A stretch of 64,000 nt of DNA from IMG/VR virus record IMGVR_UViG_3300021957_004962, positions 1 to 64,000 of that record; one strand, written 5' to 3'. Below are positions 1-8,127 of the stretch, piece by piece. Below the pieces are notes generated by a model that made no database searches, was not told the origin of the DNA, and saw only the letters and a program-made list of their open reading frames with translations. This stretch comes from a virus. Made by a program: the position numbers and the translations under genes. Positions within the stretch are counted from its first letter, which is position 1; each line of letters begins with the position of its first letter.

Positions 1-900
1 GGTTTCGGTACTGGCTTAGGTTTCGGTACTGGCTTAGGTTTCGGTGCTGGCTTAGGTGCTGGCTTTGGTGCAGGCTGAGTTGCTGGTGCATCATCTGGTT
101 TAGGAGCTTCCGGTTGAGCTGGCGTAGTAGGAATATCTGGTTGTGTAATTGGGTCTGATTTAGGATTAGTATTTGGATCTATTTTTGGAGTGTTTGGTTG
201 AGAAGGTGCCAGCGGATTTATATTAGGCCCAGGCTCTGGTTTGGGTTGTGGCTTAGGTGGTGCTGCTGGATCTGATGGAGTTGTACTAGGTACTGGTGAT
301 GGATCCGGTAGAGGAATAACAGGCATTGGGGTTGGATCAAATTGCGGATCAGCGTCTGGCGAAATTCTAGGAAGCACAATTGGAGCATTATCAGGCACTT
401 CTGGTGTCAGTGGCTGTTCCGGTGCTTTAGGATCTAATTCAGGTCCCGGTACTGGCAGTGGATCAGGTACTATTGGTTGCTCCGGAGAAGTTGGATCCAC
501 ATCTGGTTCTGGAATTTCCAATGGTGTCTCAGGCCCAGGCGCATCAGGTAGTACAGGAATACCTGGAAACTTAGGCGGCGTTATTGGTTCTGATTGAGGT
601 TTTTTGTCTGGTTCTATTTTTGGATCGCTTGGTTGCTTCGGAGGAGTTGGATCTACATCAGGAGACTTTGGATTAACTTTTGGTTCTGGTGCGTCATCTG
701 GTTCTGGTGTTGTTGGTTTCTCTGGTACAGTAGGAATATCCGGTTGTGTTATTGGTTTCGTTTCAGGACGAGTATCTGGCTCTGGCAATGTCTCTGGATT
801 AAAAGGTAAATCCTCCGGCCACCAATCTGGTTGGACTTGTGGGCTAACTTCATCTGGGGTGGGATCTTCGTTAGGAGAAAAATCAGTAGTATTTTTGCCT
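1..900. repeat. Low-complexity DNA coding the Pro-rich tail
   Basis: Degenerate short repeats (GGTTCTGG / GGATCT type on the plus strand) arise from the P-x-P coding of the minus-strand gene. Bases 1-70 hold near-perfect 18-bp tandem copies coding for Lys-Pro-Val/Ala-Pro units. Confidence 0.7.
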
Positions 901-1460
901 AACATACGTACTATTTCTTGAGCTTGCTTATATTCGTCAGACTCTGTTGGGTTCCATTGTGCGTTTGTTTCTTTTTCTTTTGGGGTTAATGCATCCCATT
1001 CATCATTATAAAACTTAATGTATTCCTTGGGTGCATTTTTTAACAAATATCTTGTAAATTTCCAAACAGCTTCCATTTGTCTTACTGCTTGGTCTTCTCC
1101 CTGGTTTGTAGCACTAGGAGTGAATATTAATCCAATGGCACCAAATGCTTTACCTAGCAACCCTTTGAATAATCCAGGCTTTACGTTTGATTTTAATTGA
1201 CCTTGTGGGTTGAAATTTTGATTAGCTGCTTGAAGTGATTTAGGGTTTTCTAAAAAATAACTCTGTAGTGCATTTTTCATTTGGGGACTTTTAAATCCCG
1301 GCGATAATTTAACTACATTCTTAACTGCGTTTGATGCATTAGCTGCAGAAACCCCGTAGCGTTGTTGGAATTGCTGTGGATCTAACCCAGAGCCAAACAC
1401 CCCACCTTGATTTAAAGCAGGGAGGCCTTCAGTTAGATCAGTGAACTCCGTAAAACGCAT
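1..1460 (-). CDS. Pro/Lys-rich phage protein with capsid-targeting-like leader (partial)
   Basis: The C-terminus runs off the left edge; about 486 residues are visible. The first residues, MRFTEFTDLTEG, match the M-(K/R)-x-x-E leader shared by its neighbours. About 150 globular residues follow, with W/K-rich helices. The rest is a very long proline-rich tail of P-E/D-P-x repeats that ends, as far as seen, in KPKPVPKPKP-type TonB-like repeats. The start overlaps the previous stop (TAATG). A function is not recognised. The leader suggests packaging in the head, and the Pro-rich tail is an extended spacer. Confidence 0.75.
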   Translation of the reverse strand, partial: MRFTEFTDLTEGLPALNQGGVFGSGLDPQQFQQRYGVSAANASNAVKNVVKLSPGFKSPQMKNALQSYFLENPKSLQAANQNFNPQGQLKSNVKPGLFKGLLGKAFGAIGLIFTPSATNQGEDQAVRQMEAVWKFTRYLLKNAPKEYIKFYNDEWDALTPKEKETNAQWNPTESDEYKQAQEIVRMLGKNTTDFSPNEDPTPDEVSPQVQPDWWPEDLPFNPETLPEPDTRPETKPITQPDIPTVPEKPTTPEPDDAPEPKVNPKSPDVDPTPPKQPSDPKIEPDKKPQSEPITPPKFPGIPVLPDAPGPETPLEIPEPDVDPTSPEQPIVPDPLPVPGPELDPKAPEQPLTPEVPDNAPIVLPRISPDADPQFDPTPMPVIPLPDPSPVPSTTPSDPAAPPKPQPKPEPGPNINPLAPSQPNTPKIDPNTNPKSDPITQPDIPTTPAQPEAPKPDDAPATQPAPKPAPKPAPKPKPVPKPKPVPK

Positions 1461-1927
1461 TACATTTCAAATTCGTCGTCAGGAAGGTCATCTATTACTA
1501 CTGGTGCGTCAGATTGTTGATCATTAATTACTAGATATTCCATATAATGTTTAACTGCACTAATATAATCTGCTGCTTTAGTAATTTTTGCTTGTACCCA
1601 AGGCTCTAAATTATCCGTGTCTTGAATCATTCCGTGTAACTCTACACTATACTTACTAAGTTGATATAGTTGTCCTTTTGCCATCCATCCATCATCGTCA
1701 GTGCTATCAAGAACACCTTCCATAATTTCACTCATGTATACAACTGGCTCGACACCTTCTCTAAGTTCTTTATTGTGACGTTTCATATAATGATTTGCAA
1801 TATCAATATCGTCAAATAGTTTCCTTGTAATACCATTTATATCTTTAACTGCATACCCAGCATTTTCTTTGACAACCATTGGTACTGCTTTAGGCGCTTT
1901 ATTTGTGTTTAATGTGTTTAGTCTCAT
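1460..1927 (-). CDS. Conserved T4-like phage protein, unknown function
   Basis: 155 aa, acidic C-terminus. The segment around residues 78-135 (GWMAKGQLYQLSKYS, then WVQAKITKAADYISAVKHY) is a block I recognise from many marine T4-like phages, where it is uncharacterised. No catalytic motif is visible. It sits in the packaged-protein cluster and overlaps both neighbours by 1-4 nt (ATGA upstream, TAATG downstream), so it is probably co-translated. Confidence 0.8.
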   Translation of the reverse strand: MRLNTLNTNKAPKAVPMVVKENAGYAVKDINGITRKLFDDIDIANHYMKRHNKELREGVEPVVYMSEIMEGVLDSTDDDGWMAKGQLYQLSKYSVELHGMIQDTDNLEPWVQAKITKAADYISAVKHYMEYLVINDQQSDAPVVIDDLPDDEFEM

Positions 1928-2118
1928 TTGACTCTCCGAATCATGTTATTTGGATAGCCTGGAACAACAGGTTTGTTTTTTCCTGTGTCTTCTAATCCTA
2001 CTGCTTTTCGTGCAGCCTTGTGATGTGCTTTGCCTTTTTTTCCTGTAAACAGTGGCATAGCAACACTGGCAAATACGCCAGAAGTAGTATCTTCTTTTAT
2101 GACTTCCCAGACTTTCAT
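1924..2118 (-). CDS. Small CTS-leader protein
   Basis: 64 aa starting MKVWEVIKEDT, the capsid-targeting-like leader with a possible prohead-protease cut after IKE. The body is basic (GKKGKAHHKAARK). There is no Shine-Dalgarno sequence: the start lies 5 nt after a perfect TATAAATA late promoter, so the mRNA may be leaderless. Function unknown. Confidence 0.7.
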   Translation of the reverse strand: MKVWEVIKEDTTSGVFASVAMPLFTGKKGKAHHKAARKAVGLEDTGKNKPVVPGYPNNMIRRVK

Positions 2119-2123
2119 ATAGT

Positions 2124-2131
2124 TATTTATA
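2124..2131 (-). promoter_or_regulatory. T4-type late promoter TATAAATA, 5 nt before ATG
   Basis: Exact T4 late consensus. In T4 the transcription start lies about 5-6 nt downstream of the octamer, which here places +1 on the A of the ATG at 2118. Confidence 0.65.
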
Positions 2132-2142
2132 CTAATTGTCCG

Positions 2143-3048
2143 CTAAGTTGACCTTGGTTTAATAAGATCTTTTTTATGCATTTCCGCATGTCTCGAATCC
2201 TCTTCATTTTTATACTTTTCTAGCATAGTATCAAAATCAAAATTAGTAACTGGTTCGTTATTCCTTATTAATGCTGCATTAAATGGTGTAGGCCAAACTA
2301 CACTAATTGCAAGCCAATCAACCTTAGATTCCATACTTAATCTATGCCACATCCAATGGGCAATTGGAGAGCTAGATTCTATTAATCTTTCACCAAACAG
2401 AAATTTATATTTGGTACACACATTAATAAGATTATCGTCTAAGTTTTTTAAATATCTATACATAGTAGATGGAGCAGAAATAAATGCCAAATCACCAAAA
2501 TAGCCGCTTCCGTTATGTAAACGCATCCAAGGAGAAAATATAATATTGTTGTATATATCTTTTCTCATATTGTGTAATAAATTCATCCAATGATGTTCGG
2601 CCATTGGATTAAACACTGTATCACTTCTTGTTTTAATAACAAAGTCATATTCAGTCAACTCTCCACACATTTTTCCTATTGCAGATGCACTTAAAAACAT
2701 CGCATGAAAATTATATGCATATGTACTAAGTTCACTTCCTGGAAATAATAAAGTAGACCTAACATCGTTAGGTACTAGTTCCGTATGCTTATCATATTTT
2801 TTATTTAGATTTTGAATAGCATACATATGTGGATAAAAAACATCATCATAAGACTGTATAAAACATTTAACTGGGTTAAATAGGCGTTGACATTCTTCAT
2901 ATAAGTCTCTTCCCGGTTCTTCCCAAAAATGACAGAAAAAATCAACCTCTATATGTGATCCAGTTATTTTAGGAAACACTTTTTGCCACCATTCAGCACT
3001 TTGTTCGAGATATCTAGCTTGCCCACTAAGCATTATAGCTATTTTCAT
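2143..3048 (-). CDS. Probable glycosyltransferase-like protein
   Basis: 301 aa. It opens with KIAIMLSGQAR and contains DFVIKTRSDTVF near residue 135, the arrangement of small GT-A-like proteins common in marine phage and algal-virus genomes (nucleotide-sugar-binding edge strand, then a D-x-D-like RSDTVF). No signal peptide. It is set off from its neighbours by short gaps and may act on cell-surface glycans or phage components. The family call is by motif only. Confidence 0.5.
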   Translation of the reverse strand: MKIAIMLSGQARYLEQSAEWWQKVFPKITGSHIEVDFFCHFWEEPGRDLYEECQRLFNPVKCFIQSYDDVFYPHMYAIQNLNKKYDKHTELVPNDVRSTLLFPGSELSTYAYNFHAMFLSASAIGKMCGELTEYDFVIKTRSDTVFNPMAEHHWMNLLHNMRKDIYNNIIFSPWMRLHNGSGYFGDLAFISAPSTMYRYLKNLDDNLINVCTKYKFLFGERLIESSSPIAHWMWHRLSMESKVDWLAISVVWPTPFNAALIRNNEPVTNFDFDTMLEKYKNEEDSRHAEMHKKDLIKPRST

Positions 3049-3093
3049 AGTAACTCCATTTTTAATTATTATAACATGTGTTTTTTTGTAAGT

Positions 3094-3957
3094 CTATGAA
3101 TATTTTTGTCTATATGCAGATATCAGTTCTTTAGAATCCATATCTTTGAAACTTTTAGAAATATCAAATGCATAACCGCCTAAACTTTGGCGTCCTGACT
3201 GTGATGTTACTAAACGATGCAATGCTTCTACTGCGGCATCCCAAAAACGATTCTTTTGACTAGCCAAAATTCTATCCATCATTTCATCTTTAGTATCTTC
3301 TCTTTGCAGTTTGTTTGCTAGTTTAACACCAACTGAATCTGCAGCACGAAGTAATTTTCTATATCCTTGTGCAGTTTTGAACAATACTCTGACACCAGCT
3401 ACTGTTGTCTTTAGTGCAACAGCAAGTAAAATTAAATCTACTAAACTAGGCAAACTGCCAAAGTCTTCAACAGCAAATACCTTATTACTTGTTCTGAAAT
3501 CTTTCTTACGCATAACACTCTTGGCAACTAAGTCAAGCATTTTAGTACGTGGGTTAATTTCTAATACAAATGGTACATTAATATCACTTTCTAAATCTTT
3601 CATTATTGCTTGGTTTGGACCCATTTGTGCAATTGGCTTCCCCCATTGCTTATATTCTTTAGCAAATAATCTTCCCAACTCTTGTATACTAATAGGCTCG
3701 CCGTTACGTTCATCATTTACTCTATCTAAAAAGTGACGTGTAAATTCCACATCAATACCAACACGAGCAAATACTTTATCAACAATTTTTTCTAAAGCAT
3801 TTAATTGTCCTTGTGACACATCTTCTTTCATATAAGGCAACTCAAACCAATGTTGGAACCATTCAGTCGTCCCTGGCTGTATACCCTTTTTACGCTCTGC
3901 TTTTTTTAATGCAGTGCCAGTATAACTCATATTTTCAAAAATTTCGTTAATCTTCAT
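3094..3957 (-). CDS. CTS-leader protein with conserved RHFLDRVNDxRNG domain
   Basis: 287 aa. The leader MKINEIFENMS fits the capsid-targeting pattern. Residues about 70-160 (TRHFLDRVNDERNGEPI, then FVLEINPRTKMLDLVAKSVM) form a domain frequent in T4-like marine phages. Its alternating strands and basic residues recall RelE/BECR-type nucleases, but I cannot show an active site. The C-terminal 120 residues are helical. Probably a packaged, perhaps toxin-like, head protein. Overlaps the preceding gene by 1 nt (TAATG). Confidence 0.65.
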   Translation of the reverse strand: MKINEIFENMSYTGTALKKAERKKGIQPGTTEWFQHWFELPYMKEDVSQGQLNALEKIVDKVFARVGIDVEFTRHFLDRVNDERNGEPISIQELGRLFAKEYKQWGKPIAQMGPNQAIMKDLESDINVPFVLEINPRTKMLDLVAKSVMRKKDFRTSNKVFAVEDFGSLPSLVDLILLAVALKTTVAGVRVLFKTAQGYRKLLRAADSVGVKLANKLQREDTKDEMMDRILASQKNRFWDAAVEALHRLVTSQSGRQSLGGYAFDISKSFKDMDSKELISAYRQKYS

Positions 3958-4145
3958 TAATCTAGTCCCAAGTTAAATGCTTGATGAGGCGTAGCACCTT
4001 TTACACCCAATGGCTTGGGCTTTCCGTCTTTATTCATAGGAAACAATTTCTTTGCTTGTCTTTCAGTTTCGCCAGGTTGTACATCAACTGTAGTATTTAC
4101 CCCTGGAACAATTTTTCCATCTTCAGTTAGTTCTCGAAATCTCAT
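3957..4145 (-). CDS. Small conserved CTS-leader protein
   Basis: 62 aa starting MRFRELTEDGK (possible prohead-protease site after LTE). The middle, PGVNTTVDVQPGETERQAKK, and the C-terminus, FNLGLD, are features of a short protein found in marine T4-like phages next to other packaged proteins. Overlaps the preceding gene by ATGA. Function unknown. Confidence 0.7.
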   Translation of the reverse strand: MRFRELTEDGKIVPGVNTTVDVQPGETERQAKKLFPMNKDGKPKPLGVKGATPHQAFNLGLD

Positions 4146-6076
4146 TTCTTCTTACCAGCCTTCATGTTGGCGCACCAGTGATACATTTTTGCTTTTTCAC
4201 CGCTGGCTTTTTTTGCTTTGGCTCTTAGTTCTGTTACACTACCATTACAACTTGCACCACTACGTTTTACACGCCCTGGTCTACTTTTGCCTTTTACTTT
4301 ACCGTCAGCAAAGTTTTCTTGTACACTACTGGCTCCAAGCATATCTACAAAAGGAATAGCAACACTTTCGATCCAGCGTGATATATTACTATATGTCATT
4401 ATTTTTGTTTTAAACAGATCTTTTAAAATATCATCGACCTGATTTTTTGATGCATTGCTAGAATATGACTTATCATATTCTCTTTTTAAACGTTTAATCT
4501 GATCTTTAATATCAGGACTTGTTAGTTCTAATAAAAAAGACTGCAAGTTTAGAAGATAATACTTATCAGTATCTACAATTATTTCGTTATCAAATCCAGC
4601 AGGTGGCCACCCTTTTTTATAACTGGCTACTGCTTTATCTACATCAAAGTCACTTTGCAATGAAATATTTTTTCCACCTGTTGAGCGACCCATGCCCAAG
4701 TCTTCAACTGCATCACTGTAATATATTTCGTTGCTTATTGGGATAAAAATGTTTTGCAATCCAGCTACCCCATGATCCTCAAGTGAGGTTCTGCGAACAT
4801 CTGCATGCTTTCCTGCTGCAAGGTTTGCAAATGTTGGATTGTTGACACCAAGTTTTTGTAAGACTTCTTGTTGTTTTTGATTGCTTCCAGTTTTTATTTT
4901 TCTGCCACTATCATTAGTTACCTTTTTAATAATTTTTCCAATACGATCTGCGTCATATACAAAACTTCTAAACATTATTGGACGATTACCCATTGCATCA
5001 GTTATTTTTTTAACTTTTAGCAATCTGTTTTTCATATGAAAGATATCTTCTGGAAGACTTACCTCTTCAGTAACTGAAGCCTCAGCAAAACTACTAAGTT
5101 TATATTCGTATGTATCAGCACCTGTCTTTTCTAACCATTCAAACTTGTCAAAAAACTTCTGATTAGTTACTTTATATATTGTTATTGGCAAACCCTTTTG
5201 ATCTGCATATGACTTTATTGCGTTCATAACTTTAACGCCGACGCCACCACCACGATTAGAAGTTGATATTTGTGCCATTAAAATTTGTTCTGGGCTAAAA
5301 CTCTTAGCCGCATCCAACAAGATATGACCGAAATCACCTTTAAGCATATATGTGCCACCGCCACCGATCATTTCTTTTTCTGACCATGGGACACCAACTT
5401 TACCCCAACTAGTCCAACTAGTTGCGCCGATTGCTTTACCGATATGTTTGATCAGTGGGTAATCATCGTCTAGTGGCCACCACTTCTTATCAAACTCAAT
5501 ATCAACGTATCCATTCTGAATAGCATCAAACTCTTCTTTTGATACTTCAGTAACTGAAGCCTCAGCAAAACTACTTTGTGGATTTACAAACGTAAAGACA
5601 TCCTGATAACTATCTTGCTTAGTTTCTAAATTAAAGCCAGTCATTTGTGCAAACTTTTTAGCAAATCTAGCATATAGTACTGCTCTGCTTTTACCATCTT
5701 TTGCTTTATCTGCGGTAAATTCAAGTTCGTCAATATCATTTACTTTTGATCCCATTTGTTTCCACCAATCAGTAAATGCGGCAACCACTGTAGCAAAAAT
5801 TCTAAATTGATCACCTGCACCGGTCTTGTGAGTTTTATAACCAGTCATAAAGCTAAGTTCCCAAATGGTAGGAACCACACGCTCATCATCGTCCCAGTCA
5901 TCACCGCCTGAAACTCTGTCAGCTATTATTCTAAGTGTTGCGTCTTCGTCATCTCTTCCATCAGATGAACGTTCTGAATTCAATTCTGCATATGCAGTCC
6001 ATGTATCATTACTACGCTCGTACCAGGTGTATGGATATGGATTATCTAATGCTTCTGTTAATTCATTAAGTCTCAT
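4142..6076 (-). CDS. Multi-domain packaged protein with GNAT-like domains and internal cleavage-site repeats
   Basis: 644 aa, leader MRLNELTEALDN. Residues 1-170 are a GNAT-like phage domain (TGAGDQFRIFATV, ELEFTADK, SRAVLYARFAKK). Residues 180-330 look like a second acetyltransferase (ILMAQISTSNRGGGVGVKVM acetyl-CoA loop, then TIYKVTNQKFFDKF). Residues 335-590 have no clear family. The last 50 residues (PGRVKRSGASCNGSV, MYHWCANMKAGKKK) are a basic tail seen in marine phages. SSFAEASVTE occurs at residues 168-177 and again at 328-337, exactly between domains; FAE fits the T4 gp21 rule L/I/F-x-E. I infer a polyprotein matured in the prohead. Confidence 0.7.
   Translation of the reverse strand: MRLNELTEALDNPYPYTWYERSNDTWTAYAELNSERSSDGRDDEDATLRIIADRVSGGDDWDDDERVVPTIWELSFMTGYKTHKTGAGDQFRIFATVVAAFTDWWKQMGSKVNDIDELEFTADKAKDGKSRAVLYARFAKKFAQMTGFNLETKQDSYQDVFTFVNPQSSFAEASVTEVSKEEFDAIQNGYVDIEFDKKWWPLDDDYPLIKHIGKAIGATSWTSWGKVGVPWSEKEMIGGGGTYMLKGDFGHILLDAAKSFSPEQILMAQISTSNRGGGVGVKVMNAIKSYADQKGLPITIYKVTNQKFFDKFEWLEKTGADTYEYKLSSFAEASVTEEVSLPEDIFHMKNRLLKVKKITDAMGNRPIMFRSFVYDADRIGKIIKKVTNDSGRKIKTGSNQKQQEVLQKLGVNNPTFANLAAGKHADVRRTSLEDHGVAGLQNIFIPISNEIYYSDAVEDLGMGRSTGGKNISLQSDFDVDKAVASYKKGWPPAGFDNEIIVDTDKYYLLNLQSFLLELTSPDIKDQIKRLKREYDKSYSSNASKNQVDDILKDLFKTKIMTYSNISRWIESVAIPFVDMLGASSVQENFADGKVKGKSRPGRVKRSGASCNGSVTELRAKAKKASGEKAKMYHWCANMKAGKKK
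5065..5095. repeat. 31-bp direct repeat, copy 2
   Basis: Identical to 5545-5575. Both code for SSFAEASVTE in the same frame of the GNAT-like polyprotein, 480 bp apart. Confidence 0.85.
5545..5575. repeat. 31-bp direct repeat, copy 1
   Basis: Identical to 5065-5095. It marks the boundary between the first and second domains of the protein coded at 4142-6076. Confidence 0.85.
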
Positions 6077-6101
6077 GTAAAGGGCCTTTATTTACTAAGT
6101 G

Positions 6102-6109
6102 TATTTATT
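6102..6109 (-). promoter_or_regulatory. T4-type late promoter (AATAAATA)
   Basis: GAATAAATACA, the commonest form of the late motif in this window, lies 25 nt upstream of the ATG at 6076. It overlaps the end of the CCA-adding enzyme gene. Confidence 0.6.
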
Positions 6110-7223
6110 CTTTACTTACACTCTTTAGCAAATCGTCTTTACTTAAATCAAAGTTACCTTTTTTCCATTGATCTCTCATTGACTGCAACGTTTTTCCTAT
6201 ACCAGGACCACGTGCATGTCCTAGTTTCATCAAGTCATTTCCAGTAACTGGAAACTCAGGTGCTTTGAATGATTTAACATGCTGTATCATATCGTCTTGA
6301 TGATTAAACCTAGCAAGTGCATCCAACAAATCTCTATTAAATCCGTCTGCCATTTGATCAGTAAACCACTTTTTATCGTGTGTTTGCCCTTTGTTTTGTA
6401 TTAGGAACCCTAGCTTTGATTTTTCATCATTGCTCATCTTCCAACGCTTGCCTACTGATTCATCGTTAGTTATTCTAGCAAGATTTATAATAGGATCTCC
6501 GCCATCTTGTACTTTATCTATATTTTGCACTTGTAAATTTAAAGAATTAGTTACACCAGTATGTGACATAGCACTAAGTACTTGCTGTATATTTCCACCA
6601 CTAAGTATCTTGCTTATTTCCATCCAAACACGTTCAACACTCAACTGCTTTAGTCCAGAAACATTATCTGCTATAGATTTCATTGTATCTTTTTCAAACT
6701 TTGGCGTATCCATTCTTCCTTGGAAACGGAAATACCTTAATATACGCAAATAATCTTCTTGTATACGTGCTGCAGGATCACCGACAAAACGGCTTACTTT
6801 GTTTTGTAAGTCATCCATACCACCAAAGTAATCATATAGTTTACCATCAAAATCCATGCTCATTGCATTGTACGTTAAGTCTCTGCGTTTAGCATCTTCT
6901 TTCCAACTACGTACAAACTCCACTTCTGCATGCCTACCGTCTGTTTCCACGTCTGCTCTTAGTGTGGTTATTTCAAACTCCTCGCCGTTGATTATGGCAG
7001 TTATAGTGCCATGTTCAATGCCTGACGGTATATGCTTAACGCCTGAGCTGTCAAACATTTTTTGCATTTCTGTGGGGGTTGCGTTTGTTGCAAGGTCTAT
7101 ATCTTTTGGATCTTTACCTAATGCGAGATCTCTTACTGCACCACCTACAACTCGTATGTCGTAGCCAGACTTAGTAAACATTTTATCTAGTTGTTTCAGT
7201 TCTTTAGTTATTTTCATTTCCAT
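6105..7223 (-). CDS. CCA-adding enzyme / poly(A) polymerase family nucleotidyltransferase
   Basis: 372 aa, close to bacterial class II tRNA nucleotidyltransferases. Residues 22-50 hold the head domain, with VVGGAVRD, the catalytic pair DIDLAT and the following TPTEMQKMF. Further on come RRDLTYNAMSMD and EDYLRILRYFRFQGR, the standard neck and tRNA-binding motifs. It would add or repair the CCA end of tRNAs (or tail RNA) with CTP and ATP. No tRNA genes were found in the window, but an RNA with a CCA end (tmRNA) is present. The start has AGGT 8 nt upstream. Confidence 0.88.
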   Translation of the reverse strand: MEMKITKELKQLDKMFTKSGYDIRVVGGAVRDLALGKDPKDIDLATNATPTEMQKMFDSSGVKHIPSGIEHGTITAIINGEEFEITTLRADVETDGRHAEVEFVRSWKEDAKRRDLTYNAMSMDFDGKLYDYFGGMDDLQNKVSRFVGDPAARIQEDYLRILRYFRFQGRMDTPKFEKDTMKSIADNVSGLKQLSVERVWMEISKILSGGNIQQVLSAMSHTGVTNSLNLQVQNIDKVQDGGDPIINLARITNDESVGKRWKMSNDEKSKLGFLIQNKGQTHDKKWFTDQMADGFNRDLLDALARFNHQDDMIQHVKSFKAPEFPVTGNDLMKLGHARGPGIGKTLQSMRDQWKKGNFDLSKDDLLKSVSKE

Positions 7224-7278
7224 TTTGATTACCTAGATTGTATGTACTACTATGTTGTATACTATTGGGTATTAACTG

Positions 7279-8127
7279 TCAATTAAAATTTGCATCTTTA
7301 TATACAATATTGCCAACAGGAGATTCAATTTGTAGTATTCTTGTTTTACCTTTAAACTTTACATCTCTATTAATACGTCTTGATTCTGCACTCTTATTAG
7401 CAGTATCAGGATTAACTTGTTGCATTAATACCGATAATAAATCTTCCATGTTTTCTCTAAAAGTATCATACGCATCAAAGCCAATGGCTCTTGATCTGCC
7501 ATATGCGTCTTCAACCTTACTAGCTGACTGTAATAATTTAGTTGCCATTTGTTTTACTATAGAAATGGCTTGCTTACTTGGTTTGGATTTTTTCTGTAGT
7601 ATTTCTATTGTTCGTGTGGCGATTTGAGTTGCGGATTTATCTATATTACTAACCATCCAATCAGCAGCCCATCCTTGATCTGGATAGCTCATTCCAGAAT
7701 AACGATCAGGTGGCTCATCTTTAAACTTCATTCCACTTGGTATGATATCTGGTCTTTTATTAGGTGCGTCAGCAGACAGTTTTCTCATTATTTGCTGGGC
7801 GGCATCACTAATACTAGCAACTATTTCATCCTCGTCAAGGTCTCCTGAACCTTTTACATATTGTATTGTAACTAGTGCCTTTTCGCCACCATGTGTTCCA
7901 ACTGCTTCACGAGCAACTTCTAATGCAAAGCCTTTCTCACTAGCAACATATACACCACCCATACTCGCAGTACTTGCACCATACGTGTCTTTATCATATG
8001 TTTTCTTTGGTGGTGTTGCTAATAATCCGTTAGACTTAATACTAGGTATTAAATTAGTACTAGTGCCATGATACATAATCTGTGTACGTTGTTGAACACG
8101 TTCATTTATGATTTCAAATGCTTTCAT
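7279..8127 (-). CDS. ADP-ribosyltransferase-like packaged protein
   Basis: 282 aa. The leader MKAFEIINERV is capsid-targeting-like. Residues 18-75 read IMYHGTSTNLIPSIKSNGL and then GGVYVASEKGFALEVA. This is the H...Y..S pattern of diphtheria-toxin / KptA-like ADP-ribosyltransferase folds, with an acidic DLDEDEI segment further on. In T4 the packaged Alt protein is an ADP-ribosyltransferase injected with the DNA, and this may be its functional counterpart. The catalytic Glu is not assigned. Overlaps the next gene upstream by ATGA. Confidence 0.65.
   Translation of the reverse strand: MKAFEIINERVQQRTQIMYHGTSTNLIPSIKSNGLLATPPKKTYDKDTYGASTASMGGVYVASEKGFALEVAREAVGTHGGEKALVTIQYVKGSGDLDEDEIVASISDAAQQIMRKLSADAPNKRPDIIPSGMKFKDEPPDRYSGMSYPDQGWAADWMVSNIDKSATQIATRTIEILQKKSKPSKQAISIVKQMATKLLQSASKVEDAYGRSRAIGFDAYDTFRENMEDLLSVLMQQVNPDTANKSAESRRINRDVKFKGKTRILQIESPVGNIVYKDANFN

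Noticed and set aside
241-921. Gly/Ser-rich plus-strand frames
   Set aside because: They are the antisense of the Pro-rich minus-strand gene, which has a proper start and continues through the region.
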